A stretch of DNA of 64,000 nucleotides from Streptomyces sp. NBC_00663 (GCF_036226885.1 NZ_CP109027.1:7688001-7752000); one strand, 5' to 3'; positions 1-8,157 are shown, counted from the stretch's first letter. The notes: generated by a model not told the origin, from the sequence alone. Numbers and translations are program-made.

Positions 1-185
1 GCGGCTGTAGAGCCTCGTCGCGCCCGAGCGGTCGTTGTTCCAGCCGTGCGCGAAGACGATCAGATCCTTGACACCGCGCTCCGCGACACCGGCCAGCAGC
101 CGGTCCCGCCGTCCGCCGTCAGGGTCGCCGTCCGCGTCGAAGGTCAGCTCCCAGTACGGGCTCACGCTCATCGCCGGATCCGCCA
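1..185 (-). CDS. alpha/beta-hydrolase-like protein, 5' part only
   Basis: The window's left edge cuts this gene; only its first 61 codons are present. The reading starts at the ATG ending at 185 and stays open to base 1. The translated part contains FAHGWNN, the oxyanion-side motif of a family of alpha/beta hydrolases that are common in actinomycetes and of unknown substrate. A second ATG five codons inside, before SVSPYWEL, could be the true start. The catalytic serine and histidine would lie outside the window, so the call rests on one motif and the context. Confidence 0.5.
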
Positions 186-215
186 TGACAGGCCCCCTTG
201 TCCCCCGAAGTGGTG

Positions 216-231
216 CGATGCCGTCGCATCG
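216..231. other. short inverted repeat upstream of the hydrolase gene
   Basis: Six-base arms CGATGC and GCATCG enclose a 4-base loop, about 30 bases upstream of the hydrolase start and 64 bases beyond the namZ stop. It could be a weak terminator or an operator. There is no T-run and no second copy was seen, so no function is assigned. Confidence 0.25.
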
Positions 232-294
232 TCCTCCTGTGGGGCGAAGTTGGCCATACTTCGCGAGTCAACTGCCCGGGTTCGGCCCAGGGGA

Positions 295-1530
295 TCATCT
301 GTACAGCAGGTACTCCTTGCGGATCCGGCGGAACGCCACCAGCTCCTCCCGCCACCCCGCCACCACCTCGTCGGGGCCCGCGCCCGCGTCGATCGCGGTC
401 CGCACCTGGGTGGAGCCGGTGAGTTTGTCGATCCAGTTGTCGGACCGCCAGGCGAAGCCGGGCCACACGCGCTTCGCGGTCACGAGCAGCGCGACCCCGG
501 TGCGGACGGGGTCGTACGCGGCCCGGTCGTGCACATGGATCTGCACCCCGCCGACCGTCTTCCCCTGGAACTTGGAGAACGTCGGCGCGAAGTACGCCTC
601 CCTGAAGTGCACGCCCGGCAGCCCGAGTTCGTTGGCGGCAGCCGCCCACCGCCCGTCGATCCCCTCCGCGCCGAGCAGCTCGAAGGGACGGGTGGTGCCA
701 CGCCCCTCGGACAGGTTCGTCCCCTCGAAGAGACAGGTCCCCGGGTACACCAACGCCGTGTCCGGCGTAGGCATGTTGGGACTCGGCGGCACCCACGGCA
801 GCCCCGAGGCGTCGTAGAACTCCGACCGCTTCCACCCGGTCATCAGTACGGTGCCCAGCGCCACGGGCGTCGTCAGGAACTCCCCGTTGAACAACCGCGC
901 CAGCTCGGCGACCGTCATGCCGTGCGCCTGCGAGATCGGCTGCCGTCCGACGAACGTCGCGAACTCCTTGTGCAGGACGGGGCCTTCGGCGGAGCGGCCG
1001 GTGACGGGGTTCGGGCGGTCGAGCACCACGAACCGTTTCCCGGCGAGCTGGGCCGCCTCCATGCAGTCGTAGAGCGTCCAGATGTACGTGTAGAAGCGCG
1101 CGCCCACGTCCTGGATGTCGAAGACGACGGTGTCGACGCCGGACGCGGTGAAGACGTCGGCGAGAGGCCGGCCGCTCTTCAGGTACGTGTCGTAGACCGG
1201 GAGCCCGGTGGCGGGGTCGTCGTAGCGGCCCTCGGAACCGCCGGCCTGCGCGGTGCCGCGGAAGCCGTGCTCCGGGCCGAAGACGGCCCGCAGGTCCACC
1301 TTTGGGTCAGCGTGCATGACGTCGACGATGTGGCGGGCGTCCGGGGTGATGCCGGTGGGGTTGGTGACGATTCCTACGCGTTGGCCGTTCAGGAGGGAGT
1401 AGGCGTCTGCGGCCAGGCGTTCGAAGCCGGTGTGCAGGCGGCGGTGTGGGGCCGCGGAGGCGGGGGGTGCGCAGGAGAGTGCGGTTGCTGCCGTGGTCGC
1501 TGCGAGGAGTGCTCGTCTGGATGGGCGCAT
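295..1530 (-). CDS. namZ: secreted exo-beta-N-acetylmuramidase, NamZ/DUF1343 family
   Basis: This 411-residue protein belongs to the DUF1343/YbbC family, whose characterised Bacillus member NamZ removes terminal MurNAc from the non-reducing end of cell-wall fragments during muropeptide recycling. An N-terminal signal (RRALLAAT to about residue 28) predicts export. The conserved GIVTNPTGI, FGPEHGFRG (Glu87 matches the proposed catalytic Glu of the family) and FDIQDVGARFYTY blocks are all present, and length fits a full two-domain protein. The ATG at 1530 is chosen because the Arg-rich signal peptide begins there; the frame is open upstream to 1665 but without signal-like sequence. It is transcribed away from the SDR gene, sharing the 1531-1694 promoter region. 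Confidence 0.85.
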   Translation of the reverse strand: MRPSRRALLAATTAATALSCAPPASAAPHRRLHTGFERLAADAYSLLNGQRVGIVTNPTGITPDARHIVDVMHADPKVDLRAVFGPEHGFRGTAQAGGSEGRYDDPATGLPVYDTYLKSGRPLADVFTASGVDTVVFDIQDVGARFYTYIWTLYDCMEAAQLAGKRFVVLDRPNPVTGRSAEGPVLHKEFATFVGRQPISQAHGMTVAELARLFNGEFLTTPVALGTVLMTGWKRSEFYDASGLPWVPPSPNMPTPDTALVYPGTCLFEGTNLSEGRGTTRPFELLGAEGIDGRWAAAANELGLPGVHFREAYFAPTFSKFQGKTVGGVQIHVHDRAAYDPVRTGVALLVTAKRVWPGFAWRSDNWIDKLTGSTQVRTAIDAGAGPDEVVAGWREELVAFRRIRKEYLLYR

Positions 1531-1641
1531 GGTGTGCACGTTAGGGGCTCCCGCGGGTTGTGTGGAGGGTGCGGGCCGCCAGTGGCTGGTCGCGCAGTTC
1601 CCGCACCCCTCAGCGGCATCAGCGCGACCCTTCCTTGATAC

Positions 1642-1659
1642 ATACCGACCGGTTAGTCT
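1642..1659 (+). promoter_or_regulatory. TetR-type operator in front of the SDR-ligase-TetR operon
   Basis: ATACCGACCGGTTAGTCT lies 35 bases upstream of the SDR start. The first 12 bases are identical to the reverse complement of the much better palindrome at 8094-8111, in front of the APH-ACAD pair. A TetR gene is the last gene of the operon behind this site, so autoregulation plus control of the second unit is the simplest reading. Binding is inferred, not shown. Confidence 0.6.
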
Positions 1660-1694
1660 GGCCAAAGCCTGGAGCCGCAGTCCTAAGGAGATCG

Positions 1695-2468
1695 ATGGTG
1701 GAAGCCCTGCGAGACGCCGGAGTCGTCGTCACCGGAGCCGGGGGAGGGATCGGGGCCGCCCTTGCCCGGCGGTTCGCCGCCGAAGGGGCCCGGGTCGTGG
1801 TCAATGATCTCGACGCCGATCGGGCCAAGGCCGTCGCCGAGGAGATCGGTGGCATCGCCGTGCCCGGGGACGCCTCCACCGTCGTCGCCGACGCCCGTGC
1901 CGCGCTCGGTGGGGACGTCGACGTGTACTGCGCCAACGCCGGTGTCGCCTTCGGCGGGCCCGAGGTGGACGACCTCGCCGACGTCAGGGCCTGGGAGCTG
2001 TCCTGGGACGTCAACGTCATGGCACACGTGCGTGCCGCCCATGAACTGCTGCCGGGGTGGCTGGAGCGGGGGAGCGGGCGGTTCGTGTCGACCGTGTCCG
2101 CGGCCGGGCTGCTGACCATGATCGGGGCCGCCCCGTACGCCGTCACCAAGCACGGGGCGTACGCCTTCGCCGAGTATCTGTCGCTGACCTACCGGCACCG
2201 GGGCGTCAAGGTCCACGCCATCTGTCCGCAGGGCGTGCGCACCGACATGCTGGCCGCCACCGGCACCGCGGGCGACCTGGTGCTCAAGCCGACCGCGGTC
2301 GAGCCGGAGGACGTGGCCGAGGCGCTGTTCCAGGGCATCGAGGAGGACCGCTTCCTGATCCTTCCGCACCCGGAGGTCGCCGCGTACTACCAGGCCCGGG
2401 CCGCCGAGCCCGACCGCTGGCTGGCCGGCATGAACCACATCCAGCAGAAGTGGGAGGAGGCGCGGTGA
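1695..2468 (+). CDS. short-chain dehydrogenase/reductase (SDR)
   Basis: This 257-residue classical SDR is an NAD(P)-dependent oxidoreductase of an alcohol/ketone pair. TGAGGGIG (residues 13-20) binds the cofactor, NAG is at 81-83, and the catalytic set is Ser135, Tyr148 and Lys152 (YAVTK). The ATG at 1695 follows AAGGAG by 4 bases, which settles the start. Asp38/Asp40 after the second strand (VVNDLDAD) suggests NAD(H) preference. The stop overlaps the GTG of the acyl-CoA ligase (GTGA), so the two are translationally coupled. Together with the ligase and the kinase/ACAD pair further right, it could fill the LvaD-like position, but the true substrate cannot be read from the sequence. Confidence 0.85.
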   Translation: MVEALRDAGVVVTGAGGGIGAALARRFAAEGARVVVNDLDADRAKAVAEEIGGIAVPGDASTVVADARAALGGDVDVYCANAGVAFGGPEVDDLADVRAWELSWDVNVMAHVRAAHELLPGWLERGSGRFVSTVSAAGLLTMIGAAPYAVTKHGAYAFAEYLSLTYRHRGVKVHAICPQGVRTDMLAATGTAGDLVLKPTAVEPEDVAEALFQGIEEDRFLILPHPEVAAYYQARAAEPDRWLAGMNHIQQKWEEAR

Positions 2469-4132
2469 CCGGCTCCCGGTACGCCGCCAAGCCCTGGGTG
2501 GCACTGCTCAACGAGGCCCAGCGCGGGCCCATCAGCCCTCTCGACTCGCCGGTGCACGCTCTGCGCCGGGCCGTCGCGGACACCCCGGACCGCACCTTCC
2601 TTGCCTACTTCGACGGGCGGCTCAGCTATCGCGAGGTCGACGAACTGAGTGACTCGGTCGCCGGCCATCTCGCCGCAAGCGGCGTGGCGCGCGGCGACCG
2701 GGTCGCGGTCCTGCTCCAGAACTCCCCGCACTTCGTGCTCGCCGTCCTCGGCGCGTGGAAGGCCGGCGCGACCGTCGTGCCCGTCAACCCGATGTACAAG
2801 GCGGGGGAGGTCGGCCACGTGCTGCGGGACGGCTCGGTGGCCGCGTTGATCTGCTCCGACCGGGCGTGGGAGTCGTATCTGCGTGAAGCCGCCGCCGACT
2901 CGCCGGTGCGCGTCGCGCTCACCGCGTGCGAGTTGGATTTCCAAACGCGTAACGATGCGCGCGTGCTGACCTTCGAGCGGCTGCCCCAGGCCCCGGACGC
3001 CGACGACCTGGTGACCGTCGCACGGGCGGGCCACAAGGCTCCCCCGGAACGCGAACTCGGCCCCTCCGACATCGCGCTGATCAGCTACACCTCGGGGACG
3101 AGCGGCACGCCCAAGGGCGCCACCAACACGCACGGCAACATCATGGGCAACGCCGAACGGCAGCGGGTCGGCGTGGACCTCGGCGACGCGCCCGTCTACT
3201 TCGCGCTGGCCCCGCTCTTCCACATCACCGGCATGGTCTGCGAGTTCGTCGCCTGCCTCAACAGCCAGGGCACGCTCGTCCTCGCCTACCGCTTCGAGGC
3301 GGGCGTCGTCCTGGACGCGTTCGCCGAGCACCACCCGGTGTACACGGTCGGCCCGTCCACGGCCTTCATGGCGCTGGCGGCGCAGCCGTCCGTCACCCGC
3401 GACCACTTCTCGTCCTTCCGGATGATCTCCTCCGGCGGCGCCCCCTTGCCGCCCGCCCTGGTGGAGAAGTTCCGGGCGAGCTTCGGTCCGTACATCCACA
3501 ACGGTTACGGGCTCACCGAGTGCACCGCCCCCTGTGCCTCCGTACCGCAGGGCATGGACGCGCCCGTCGACCCGGTCTCCGGGACGCTCGCGGTCGGCCT
3601 GCCCGGTCCCCACACCGTCGTACGGATCGTCGACGACCAGGGCGCGGAAGTGCCCTTCGGTGAGCAGGGCGAGATCCTCGTACGCGGCCCGCAGGTCGTG
3701 CCCGGCTACTGGCGCCGTCCGGATGCCACCGCCGAGACCTTCCCCGACGGGGAGCTGCGCACCGGCGACATCGGGTTCATGGACGAACAGGGCTGGCTGT
3801 ACGTCGTCGACCGCAAGAAGGACATGATCAACGCGTCCGGCTTCAAGGTCTGGCCGCGCGAGGTCGAGGACGTGCTGTACACCCACCCGGCGGTGCGCGA
3901 GGCGGCGGTCGTCGGCGTGCCGGACGGGTACCGCGGCGAGACCGTGAAGGCGTACATCAGCCTGCGTCCGGGTGTCGACACGGACCCGGATGAACTCGCG
4001 GTGTACTGCAAGGAGAGACTGGCCGCCTACAAATACCCGAGGCACGTGGAGATCCTGCCCGACCTGCCGAAGACGGCGAGTGGGAAGATCCTCCGACGGG
4101 AACTGCGCTCCCGCAGGCAGGACGAGCGGTAG
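2465..4132 (+). CDS. acyl-CoA synthetase (AMP-forming, class I)
   Basis: The 555-residue enzyme activates a carboxylic acid as acyl-AMP and transfers it to CoA. All class hallmarks are visible: the phosphate loop SYTSGTSGTPKGAT (about residues 206-220), YGLTE, LRTGDIGF followed by the hinge region with DRKKDMI, and KTASGKILRREL near the C-terminus with the catalytic Lys. The GTG at 2465 overlaps the SDR stop; there is an open frame upstream, but it is antiparallel noise over the SDR gene. The acid may be a medium-chain, hydroxy- or keto-acid; LvaE of the levulinate pathway belongs to the same superfamily. The gene is second in a three-gene operon ending with a TetR regulator. Confidence 0.9.
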   Translation: MTGSRYAAKPWVALLNEAQRGPISPLDSPVHALRRAVADTPDRTFLAYFDGRLSYREVDELSDSVAGHLAASGVARGDRVAVLLQNSPHFVLAVLGAWKAGATVVPVNPMYKAGEVGHVLRDGSVAALICSDRAWESYLREAAADSPVRVALTACELDFQTRNDARVLTFERLPQAPDADDLVTVARAGHKAPPERELGPSDIALISYTSGTSGTPKGATNTHGNIMGNAERQRVGVDLGDAPVYFALAPLFHITGMVCEFVACLNSQGTLVLAYRFEAGVVLDAFAEHHPVYTVGPSTAFMALAAQPSVTRDHFSSFRMISSGGAPLPPALVEKFRASFGPYIHNGYGLTECTAPCASVPQGMDAPVDPVSGTLAVGLPGPHTVVRIVDDQGAEVPFGEQGEILVRGPQVVPGYWRRPDATAETFPDGELRTGDIGFMDEQGWLYVVDRKKDMINASGFKVWPREVEDVLYTHPAVREAAVVGVPDGYRGETVKAYISLRPGVDTDPDELAVYCKERLAAYKYPRHVEILPDLPKTASGKILRRELRSRRQDER

Positions 4133-4172
4133 CGAACGAGCGGTAGTGAACGGAAGGGCAGGTGGCGACAGA

Positions 4173-4766
4173 GTGGCCAGGACGAACGACGGGGACGGTA
4201 CGCCCGTCCCGCAGCGGCTGCTGGCCGCCGCCACCCGGCTCTTCGCCGAACAGGGCTACGACCGCACCTCCGTGCAGGAGATCGTCGAGGCGGCCGGCGT
4301 CACCAAGGGGGCGCTGTACCACTACTTCGGCTCCAAGGACGACCTCCTGCACGAGGTGTACGCGCGCGTGCTGCGCGTCCAGCAGGAGCGCCTGGACGCC
4401 TTCGCGAACGCGGACGAGCCCATCGAGAAGCGGCTCAGAGGCGCGGCGGCGGACGTCGTCGTGACGACCATCGAGAACCTCGACGACGCGTCGATCTTCT
4501 TCCGCTCCATGCACCATCTGAGCCCGGAGAAGAACAAGCAGGTGCGCGCCGAGCGCCGGCGCTACCACGAACGCTTCCGTGCGCTGGTCGAGGAAGGCCA
4601 GCAGGCGGGCGTCTTCTCCACCGCCACCCCGGCCGACCTGGTCGTGGACTACCACTTCGGCTCGGTCCACCACCTGTCGACCTGGTACCGCCCCGACGGC
4701 CCTATGGCCCCGCAGGAGGTCGCCGACCACCTGGCCGACCTGCTGCTGCGGGCGCTGCGCCCGTGA
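4173..4766 (+). CDS. TetR-family transcriptional regulator
   Basis: This 197-residue regulator has a TetR_N helix-turn-helix at about residues 8-54 (RLFAEQGYDRTSV, then GALYHYFGSKDDLL), followed by an all-helical ligand domain. The GTG at 4173 is preferred over upstream GTGs at 4146 and 4162 (another frame) because the domain starts directly after it; a purine-rich stretch (GGAAGGGCAGG) lies upstream. It closes the SDR-ligase operon, and palindromes of TetR type stand in front of that operon and of the APH-ACAD pair, so an acyl-CoA-responsive repressor is likely. Its last 65 bases overlap the 3' end of the LysR gene on the other strand. Confidence 0.88.
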   Translation: MARTNDGDGTPVPQRLLAAATRLFAEQGYDRTSVQEIVEAAGVTKGALYHYFGSKDDLLHEVYARVLRVQQERLDAFANADEPIEKRLRGAAADVVVTTIENLDDASIFFRSMHHLSPEKNKQVRAERRRYHERFRALVEEGQQAGVFSTATPADLVVDYHFGSVHHLSTWYRPDGPMAPQEVADHLADLLLRALRP

Positions 4767-5625
4767 GGTGACCGAGGAGGGCCCCGGCCGCCGGATTGCG
4801 CGGCCTGGCCCCCCGCCCGGCCAGCACCACCGTCCGGCCCGGCTCCGGCTGCCGGATCTCCACGCACGGCAGCCCGGCCCGCTCCCCGATCGGCCGCGGC
4901 ACGAACGCCACCCCGATCCCGGCCCGCACCAGCTCGACCAGCAGCCCGGCCTGGGTGACGTCACAGGTGATCCGGCGCTCCAGGCCGCAGTGGGCCGCCA
5001 GCCGCCGTACGGCCGTCTCCAGGCCCGTTCCCGCCCGGAAGTCGACGAACGGCTCCTCGGCGAGGTCCTTGATGAGTGTGCGGCCCGCCCTGGCCAGCGG
5101 ATGGCCCGGCGCGGTGATCAGCACCAGCTCCTCGTGCCAGGTCGCGTACGCCGTGAGCCCCTCGGGCACCTCCCGGGCGTCCGGCGCCAGATACGCCAGA
5201 TCCAGCTCCCCGGCGCGCAGCGCCTCCGTCAGCTCGGTCACCGTCGCGTCCCGTACGGACACCTGGATGCCGGGGAAGTCCTGGTGGAAGGCGGCGAGTT
5301 CGGCGGGGAGGTCGACGCAGGTCAGGGTCTGGATCGTGCCGATCGCCACCCGTCCGGCGGCCAGCCCCGCCACGGCGGCGACGGCGTCGCGCGCGGCGTC
5401 CGCGCCGGCCAGCAGCGCGCGGGCCTGCGGGAGCAACGCCCGGCCCGCCTCGGTGAGCACCACCCGCCGCCCCGTGCGGTCGAAGAGATCGGCGCCCAGC
5501 TCCCGCTCCAGATTGCGGATCGAGGTGCTGAGCGCCGACTGGACGATGAGTTCGGCCCGGGCGGCGGCCGTGAAGCCGCCCTCGGTGACGACCGCCATGA
5601 AGTGGCGGAGCTGGCGCATCTCCAT
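4702..5625 (-). CDS. LysR-family transcriptional regulator
   Basis: This 307-residue regulator has an N-terminal winged helix (RQLRHFMAVV, then FTAAARAELIVQSALSTSI) and a periplasmic-binding-protein-like effector domain (for example LAYLAPDAREVP, GIGVAFVP). The C-terminal tail is rich in Gly, Pro, Arg and Ala and lies opposite the end of the TetR gene, suggesting a 3' extension beyond the family core. ATG at 5625 is used; a second ATG lies two codons inside. The expected divergent target is unusual: only a 29-codon ORF at 5701-5790 reads away from it. The effector is unknown. Confidence 0.88.
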   Translation of the reverse strand: MEMRQLRHFMAVVTEGGFTAAARAELIVQSALSTSIRNLERELGADLFDRTGRRVVLTEAGRALLPQARALLAGADAARDAVAAVAGLAAGRVAIGTIQTLTCVDLPAELAAFHQDFPGIQVSVRDATVTELTEALRAGELDLAYLAPDAREVPEGLTAYATWHEELVLITAPGHPLARAGRTLIKDLAEEPFVDFRAGTGLETAVRRLAAHCGLERRITCDVTQAGLLVELVRAGIGVAFVPRPIGERAGLPCVEIRQPEPGRTVVLAGRGARPRNPAAGALLGHLTGAAPAAAGRPGGRRPPAGP

Positions 5626-5644
5626 CCATCTATCCTAGAGATGG
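5626..5644. promoter_or_regulatory. LysR-type T-N11-A dyad
   Basis: CCATCT and AGATGG arms surround a 7-base centre, with the LysR signature T-N11-A inside (T5629 to A5641). The dyad begins one base upstream of the lysR start codon and is 57 bases from the divergent small ORF, the normal position for an autoregulatory LysR box. Confidence 0.55.
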
Positions 5645-5700
5645 CACCGAGCGAATCCATCTGTTGGACCGCTGGACGGCCCGCGAGCCAGGCTGGACGC

Positions 5701-5790
5701 ATGACTCGCAGACCGACTCTCTGGCTCCGCCTCGCCTCCTTCGTCCGCGCCCTCGCGCGCGCGGACCACCACTACTCGGGCGGCTACTAA
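5701..5790 (+). CDS. orphan 29-residue peptide ORF divergent from lysR
   Basis: An ATG-to-TAA ORF of 30 codons encodes a small basic, amphipathic peptide: MTRRPTLWLRL at the start, several Arg and Ala, then the ending HHYSGGY. TAA is a rare stop in this genome. There is no strong Shine-Dalgarno sequence before the ATG. It sits alone between the divergent lysR gene and the convergent ACAD gene, so it is the only candidate for the divergent LysR target. It could be a real small protein, a leader peptide left without its operon, or chance. I do not recognise a family with certainty. Confidence 0.4.
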   Translation: MTRRPTLWLRLASFVRALARADHHYSGGY

Positions 5791-5807
5791 GGCCTGTCCG
5801 AGATGCC

Positions 5808-7022
5808 TCAGAGGTACTTCTTCAACTCCCGCCGCGCCAGCGACCGCTGGTGCACCTCGTCCGGACCGTCCGCGATCATCAGCGTCCGCGCCCCGGCGTA
5901 CAGCTCGGCCAGCGGGAAGTCCTGGCTGACGCCGCCCGCGCCGTGCAGCTGGATCGCGCGGTCGATGATGTCGACCACCGCGCGCGGCGTGGCGATCTTG
6001 ATGGACTGGATCTCGGTGTGGGCGCCCCGGTTGCCGACGGTGTCCATCAGCCAGGCGGTCTTCAGGACCAGCAGCCGCAGCTGTTCGACCGTCACGCGGG
6101 CGTCGGCGATCCAGTTGTGGACCACGCCCTGCTGGGCCAGCGCCTTGCCGAAGGCGTCGCGGGACACGGCCCGTCGGCACATCAGCTCGATCGCCCGCTC
6201 GGCCATGCCGATCAGCCGCATGCAGTGGTGGATACGTCCCGGACCGAGGCGGGCCTGGGCGATGGCGAAGCCGCCGCCCTCCTCGCCGATCAGGTTCGCG
6301 ACCGGCACGCGCGCGTGGTCGAAGATCACCTCGGCGTGACCGCCGTGGTAGTGGTCCTCGTACCCGAAGACCTTCATGGCGCGCTTGACCGTCACACCCG
6401 GGGTGTCGCGGGGGACCAGGACCATGGACTGCTGACGCCGGATGTCGGCGCCGTCCGGGTCCGTCTTGCCCATCACGATGAAGATCTTGCAGTCCGGGTT
6501 CATCGCCCCGGAGATGTACCACTTGCGGCCCGTGATGACGTAGTCGTCGCCGTCGCGCTCGATGTACGTCGTGATGTTGGTGGCGTCCGAGGAGGCCACC
6601 TCCGGCTCGGTCATCGCGAACGCCGAGCGGATCTCACCGGCGAGCAGCGGCTCAAGCCACTGCTTCTTCTGCTGCTCGTCGCCGAACTGGGAGAGCACCT
6701 CCATGTTGCCGGTGTCCGGCGCCGCGCAGTTCAGCGCGGTCGGCGCCAGCTGCGGGGAACGGCCGGTGATCTCGGCCAGCGGTGCGTACTGGAGGTTGGT
6801 GAGCCCGGCGCCGTACTCGGCGTCGGGCAGGAAGAGGTTCCACAGGCCCTGCCTGCGTGCCTCCGCCTTCAGCTCCTCCACCACGGCGGGCGTGTCCCAC
6901 GGGGACGCGAGCGCGGCCCGCTGCTCCTCCGCCACCGCCTCGGCCGGGTAGACGTACTCGTCCATGAAGGCGAGCAGCTTGGCGCGCAGTTCCTCGGTGC
7001 GCGCGTCGAACGCGAAGTCCAT
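5808..7022 (-). CDS. acyl-CoA dehydrogenase-like protein (ACAD10/11 or LvaC type)
   Basis: The 404-residue flavoprotein has the three-part acyl-CoA dehydrogenase fold: helical N-terminus, beta domain (AFAMTEPEVASSDATNI, ITGRKWYISGA) and helical C-terminus. At the place of the usual catalytic Glu (EGT in medium-chain enzymes) it has DGPDEVHQR, the pattern I associate with the ACAD10/11 group, which is less a dehydrogenase than an enzyme acting on phosphorylated 4-hydroxyacyl-CoA. It starts 6 bases after the stop of an APH-type kinase gene; the same two domains are fused in eukaryotic ACAD10/11 and adjacent in lvaA/lvaC. Role inferred: conversion of 4-phosphoacyl-CoA towards beta-oxidation. Confidence 0.85.
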   Translation of the reverse strand: MDFAFDARTEELRAKLLAFMDEYVYPAEAVAEEQRAALASPWDTPAVVEELKAEARRQGLWNLFLPDAEYGAGLTNLQYAPLAEITGRSPQLAPTALNCAAPDTGNMEVLSQFGDEQQKKQWLEPLLAGEIRSAFAMTEPEVASSDATNITTYIERDGDDYVITGRKWYISGAMNPDCKIFIVMGKTDPDGADIRRQQSMVLVPRDTPGVTVKRAMKVFGYEDHYHGGHAEVIFDHARVPVANLIGEEGGGFAIAQARLGPGRIHHCMRLIGMAERAIELMCRRAVSRDAFGKALAQQGVVHNWIADARVTVEQLRLLVLKTAWLMDTVGNRGAHTEIQSIKIATPRAVVDIIDRAIQLHGAGGVSQDFPLAELYAGARTLMIADGPDEVHQRSLARRELKKYL

Positions 7023-7028
7023 GGCGGG

Positions 7029-8051
7029 TCAGCCTTCCTGAAGGGTGGTGAGGCCGTGCTGGATGAAGACGGGGACGAGGTCGCCGATGCGGTCGAAGCC
7101 GCGGCCGACCGTCTGGCCCAGGGTGTAGCGGTAGTGGATGCCCTCCAGGATCACGGCGAGCTTGAACCACGCGAACGCCGTGTACCAGGAGACCTGGGAG
7201 ACATCGCGCCCCGAGCGGGCCGCGTAGCGCTCGACGAGCTCCGTCGGCTCCGGATGCCCCGGCGCCTCGGCGGTCGTGGAGACCGGGGAGTCGGGCATGC
7301 CCAGCGGCAGGCTGTACATGACCAGCAGGCCCAGGTCGGTGAGCGGGTCGCCGAGCGTGGACATCTCCCAGTCGAGGATGGCCTTGATCCGGTCGTCGTC
7401 CCCGATGAGGACGTTGTCGAGCCGGTAGTCGCCGTGGATCACCGTGGCGGCGGGGGAGTTCGGCAACCGGCGTCCCAGCGTCGCGTGCAGCTCGTCGATG
7501 CCGGCCAGCTCGCGGTTGCGGGAGGCGTCCAGCTGCTTGCCCCAGCGGCGCAGCTGACGGTCCAGGAAGCCCTCGGGCCGGCCGAAGTCGGCGAGGCCCA
7601 CCTCGGCGGGGTCCACCGCGTGCAGCTCGACGAGGGTGTCCACGAGCGCCAGCACCGCGTCACGCGTGCGTGCCGGGCCGAGCGGGGCCAGCTGGTCGGC
7701 GGTGCGGTACGGGGTGCCCTCGACGAACTCCATGACGTAGAACGGCGCCCCGAGCACCTCCTCGTCCTCACACAGCAGCAGCGGCTCCGGCACCGGCACG
7801 TTCGTCGGGTGCAGCGCGCTGATCACCCGGTGCTCGCGCTTCATGTCGTGCGCGGTGGCCAGGACATGGCCGAGCGGAGGCCGGCGTACGACCCAGCGCG
7901 AGGCGCCGTCGGAGACCGTGTAGGTGAGGTTCGAGCGTCCGCCCTCGATCAGCCGGCCGGTCAGGGGGCCGTGGACCAGACCGGGCCGCTCGCGGTCGAG
8001 CAGGCCGCGCAGCCGGTCGAGGTCGAGTCCGGGCGGATGGTCGGGGCTCAT
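7029..8051 (-). CDS. APH-type phosphotransferase (LvaA / ACAD10-11 kinase-domain type)
   Basis: This 340-residue kinase of the aminoglycoside phosphotransferase fold carries a nucleotide-binding N-lobe (GGRSNLTYTV, VVRRPP), the catalytic loop VIHGDYRLDNVLIG and the metal site ILDWEMSTLGDPLTDLG. Members next to ACAD genes phosphorylate the hydroxyl of 4-hydroxyacyl-CoA in the levulinate pathway, so an antibiotic-resistance role is unlikely. It is the first gene of a two-gene unit with the ACAD-like gene; a TetR-type palindrome lies 43 bases upstream. The ATG at 8051 starts directly before the conserved fold. Confidence 0.85.
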   Translation of the reverse strand: MSPDHPPGLDLDRLRGLLDRERPGLVHGPLTGRLIEGGRSNLTYTVSDGASRWVVRRPPLGHVLATAHDMKREHRVISALHPTNVPVPEPLLLCEDEEVLGAPFYVMEFVEGTPYRTADQLAPLGPARTRDAVLALVDTLVELHAVDPAEVGLADFGRPEGFLDRQLRRWGKQLDASRNRELAGIDELHATLGRRLPNSPAATVIHGDYRLDNVLIGDDDRIKAILDWEMSTLGDPLTDLGLLVMYSLPLGMPDSPVSTTAEAPGHPEPTELVERYAARSGRDVSQVSWYTAFAWFKLAVILEGIHYRYTLGQTVGRGFDRIGDLVPVFIQHGLTTLQEG

Positions 8052-8093
8052 GCATCGCTCCTACGGGCAGGTGAACGGTGTCCGAGGACCATG

Positions 8094-8111
8094 ATGCCGA
8101 CCGGTCGGTAT
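8094..8111 (-). promoter_or_regulatory. TetR-type operator in front of the APH-ACAD unit
   Basis: The core CCGACCGGTCGG is a perfect 12-base palindrome, extended by ATG/TAT flanks with one mismatch. Read along the kinase gene it begins ATACCGACCGGT, identical to the first 12 bases of the site at 1642-1659. It lies between the kinase start and any plausible upstream promoter. The TetR encoded at 4173-4766 is the best candidate ligand. Confidence 0.65.
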
Positions 8112-8157
8112 GCCGTCCAGTGTGTAGGGCGAACGTGATTCGGGCCACGATAGGCCG

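Noticed and set aside
46..1638. Long open frame antiparallel to namZ
   Set aside because: It mirrors the namZ codons, has no domain-like sequence and is rich in Arg/Gly/Pro as expected from reversed high-GC coding DNA.
7029..8051. Aminoglycoside resistance kinase
   Set aside because: The APH fold is present, but coupling to an ACAD-like gene and the operator shared with acyl-CoA genes point to acyl-CoA metabolism.
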